This document shows, piece by piece, positions 5,045 to 5,449 of a stretch of 5,449 bases of DNA (the stretch's first letter is position 1; each line of letters opens with the position of its first letter). This DNA comes from a bacterium HR32 (lineage in GTDB: Bacteria; Sysuimicrobiota; Sysuimicrobiia; Sysuimicrobiales; Sysuimicrobiaceae), in assembly GCA_002898935.1 (NCBI GenBank), contig BEII01000150.1, positions 1 through 5,449 of the forward strand, in the 5' to 3' direction. Position numbers and translations under genes: made by a program. The notes under the pieces were generated by a model that saw only the letters and a list, made by a program, of their open reading frames with translations, was not told the DNA's origin and did not search any database.

Positions 5045-5449
5045 GTGTTGACGCTGGAAGAGGCCCTGGCGCGGTACCTGGAGGCGGTGCGGCCCCGGCC
5101 GCGGGCCGAGGAGGAAGTCCCCCTCGAGCAGGCCCTGGACCGCGTGTGCGCCGCGGACGTGCGCGCGGAGGAGGATCTGCCGCCCTTCGACCGGTCCACG
5201 GTGGACGGTTTCGCGGTCCGGTCCGAGGACGTGCACCGCGCCTCGCCGAGGTCACCCGTGCGGCTTGAGGTCGTGCGCACCATCCGGATGGGTGAGGTGG
5301 CAGACCTGAGCTTGGAAGCGGGCCAGTGTGCCCGCGTGCCCACGGGCGGGATGCTGCCGGTCGGAAGCGACGCGGTGGTTATGCAGGAGCACACCCGGTA
5401 CGAGGACGGGTGGGTGGAAGTCCTGCGGCCCGTCCAACCCGGGGAGAAC
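5045..5449 (+). CDS. moeA: Molybdopterin molybdotransferase MoeA (N-terminal third, cut by window edge)
   Basis: MoeA inserts molybdate into adenylated molybdopterin, the last step in forming molybdenum cofactor in the cytoplasm. The window holds 135 codons of a protein usually about 400 residues long. The N-terminal helix and linker (LTLEEALARYL ... VPLEQALDRVCAADV) lead into the signature LPPFDRSTVDGFAVR (45-59), whose Asp54 matches the conserved DG(Y/F)A aspartate. The motif CARVPTGGMLPVGSDAVVMQE (95-115) and PVQPGEN (129-135) follow, all in normal order. The start is taken as GTG 5045, 10 nt after the upstream stop; TTG 5048 is the alternative, and only a weak GGGA (5034-5037) serves as ribosome site, so reinitiation after the kbl-like gene is plausible. 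The frame is open to the edge. Its presence implies the organism makes molybdoenzymes (or uses a tungsten version). Confidence 0.96.
   Translation, partial: MLTLEEALARYLEAVRPRPRAEEEVPLEQALDRVCAADVRAEEDLPPFDRSTVDGFAVRSEDVHRASPRSPVRLEVVRTIRMGEVADLSLEAGQCARVPTGGMLPVGSDAVVMQEHTRYEDGWVEVLRPVQPGEN

Noticed and set aside
3990..5051. Overlapping 353-aa plus-strand frame within the kbl-like gene
   Set aside because: It is a shifted frame of the oxoamine synthase with G/R/P-rich translation; the real frame carries all catalytic motifs.

Overview
The window is a gene-dense stretch of a very GC-rich bacterial chromosome, with strong G/C preference at third codon positions and frequent GTG starts. It holds six protein genes in two divergent blocks that meet at a short intergenic region of about 118 bp (3398-3515). 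I see no rRNA, tRNA, mobile element, CRISPR array or phage gene. The lineage cannot be fixed from the sequence. From memory, the oxoamine synthase looks closest to the Thermus/Bacillus type, so a high-GC, possibly thermophilic, deep-branching bacterium is plausible, but that is a guess.

Minus-strand block, read from 3397 down to 1: ATP-dependent phosphoenolpyruvate carboxykinase (pckA, complete, 530 aa); then, after a 72-nt gap that contains a perfect 7-bp hairpin and two short direct repeats, an OmpR/PhoB-type response regulator (complete, about 241 aa); then, overlapping it by 4 bp (GTGA), a membrane sensor histidine kinase. The kinase is cut by the left edge after TM1, an extracytoplasmic domain, TM2, HAMP and PAS; its catalytic half lies outside the window. 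The close spacing suggests that the gluconeogenic enzyme and the two-component pair share a transcript.

Plus-strand block, from 3516 to the right edge: a 108-aa predicted exported or membrane-anchored protein of unknown function; 10 nt later a PLP-dependent alpha-oxoamine synthase (glycine C-acetyltransferase/8-amino-7-oxononanoate synthase type, complete, 393 aa); and 10 nt after that the first 135 codons of moeA (molybdopterin molybdotransferase), cut by the right edge. The spacing implies one operon.

The divergent intergenic region carries a convincing -10 element on each strand and strong Shine-Dalgarno sequences. All coding assignments except the small protein rest on well-known family motifs. 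I found no clearly new system. The most interesting points are the physical coupling of pckA to a PhoB/PhoR-like pair, the structured spacer between them, and the unknown small exported protein heading the kbl-like/moeA operon.
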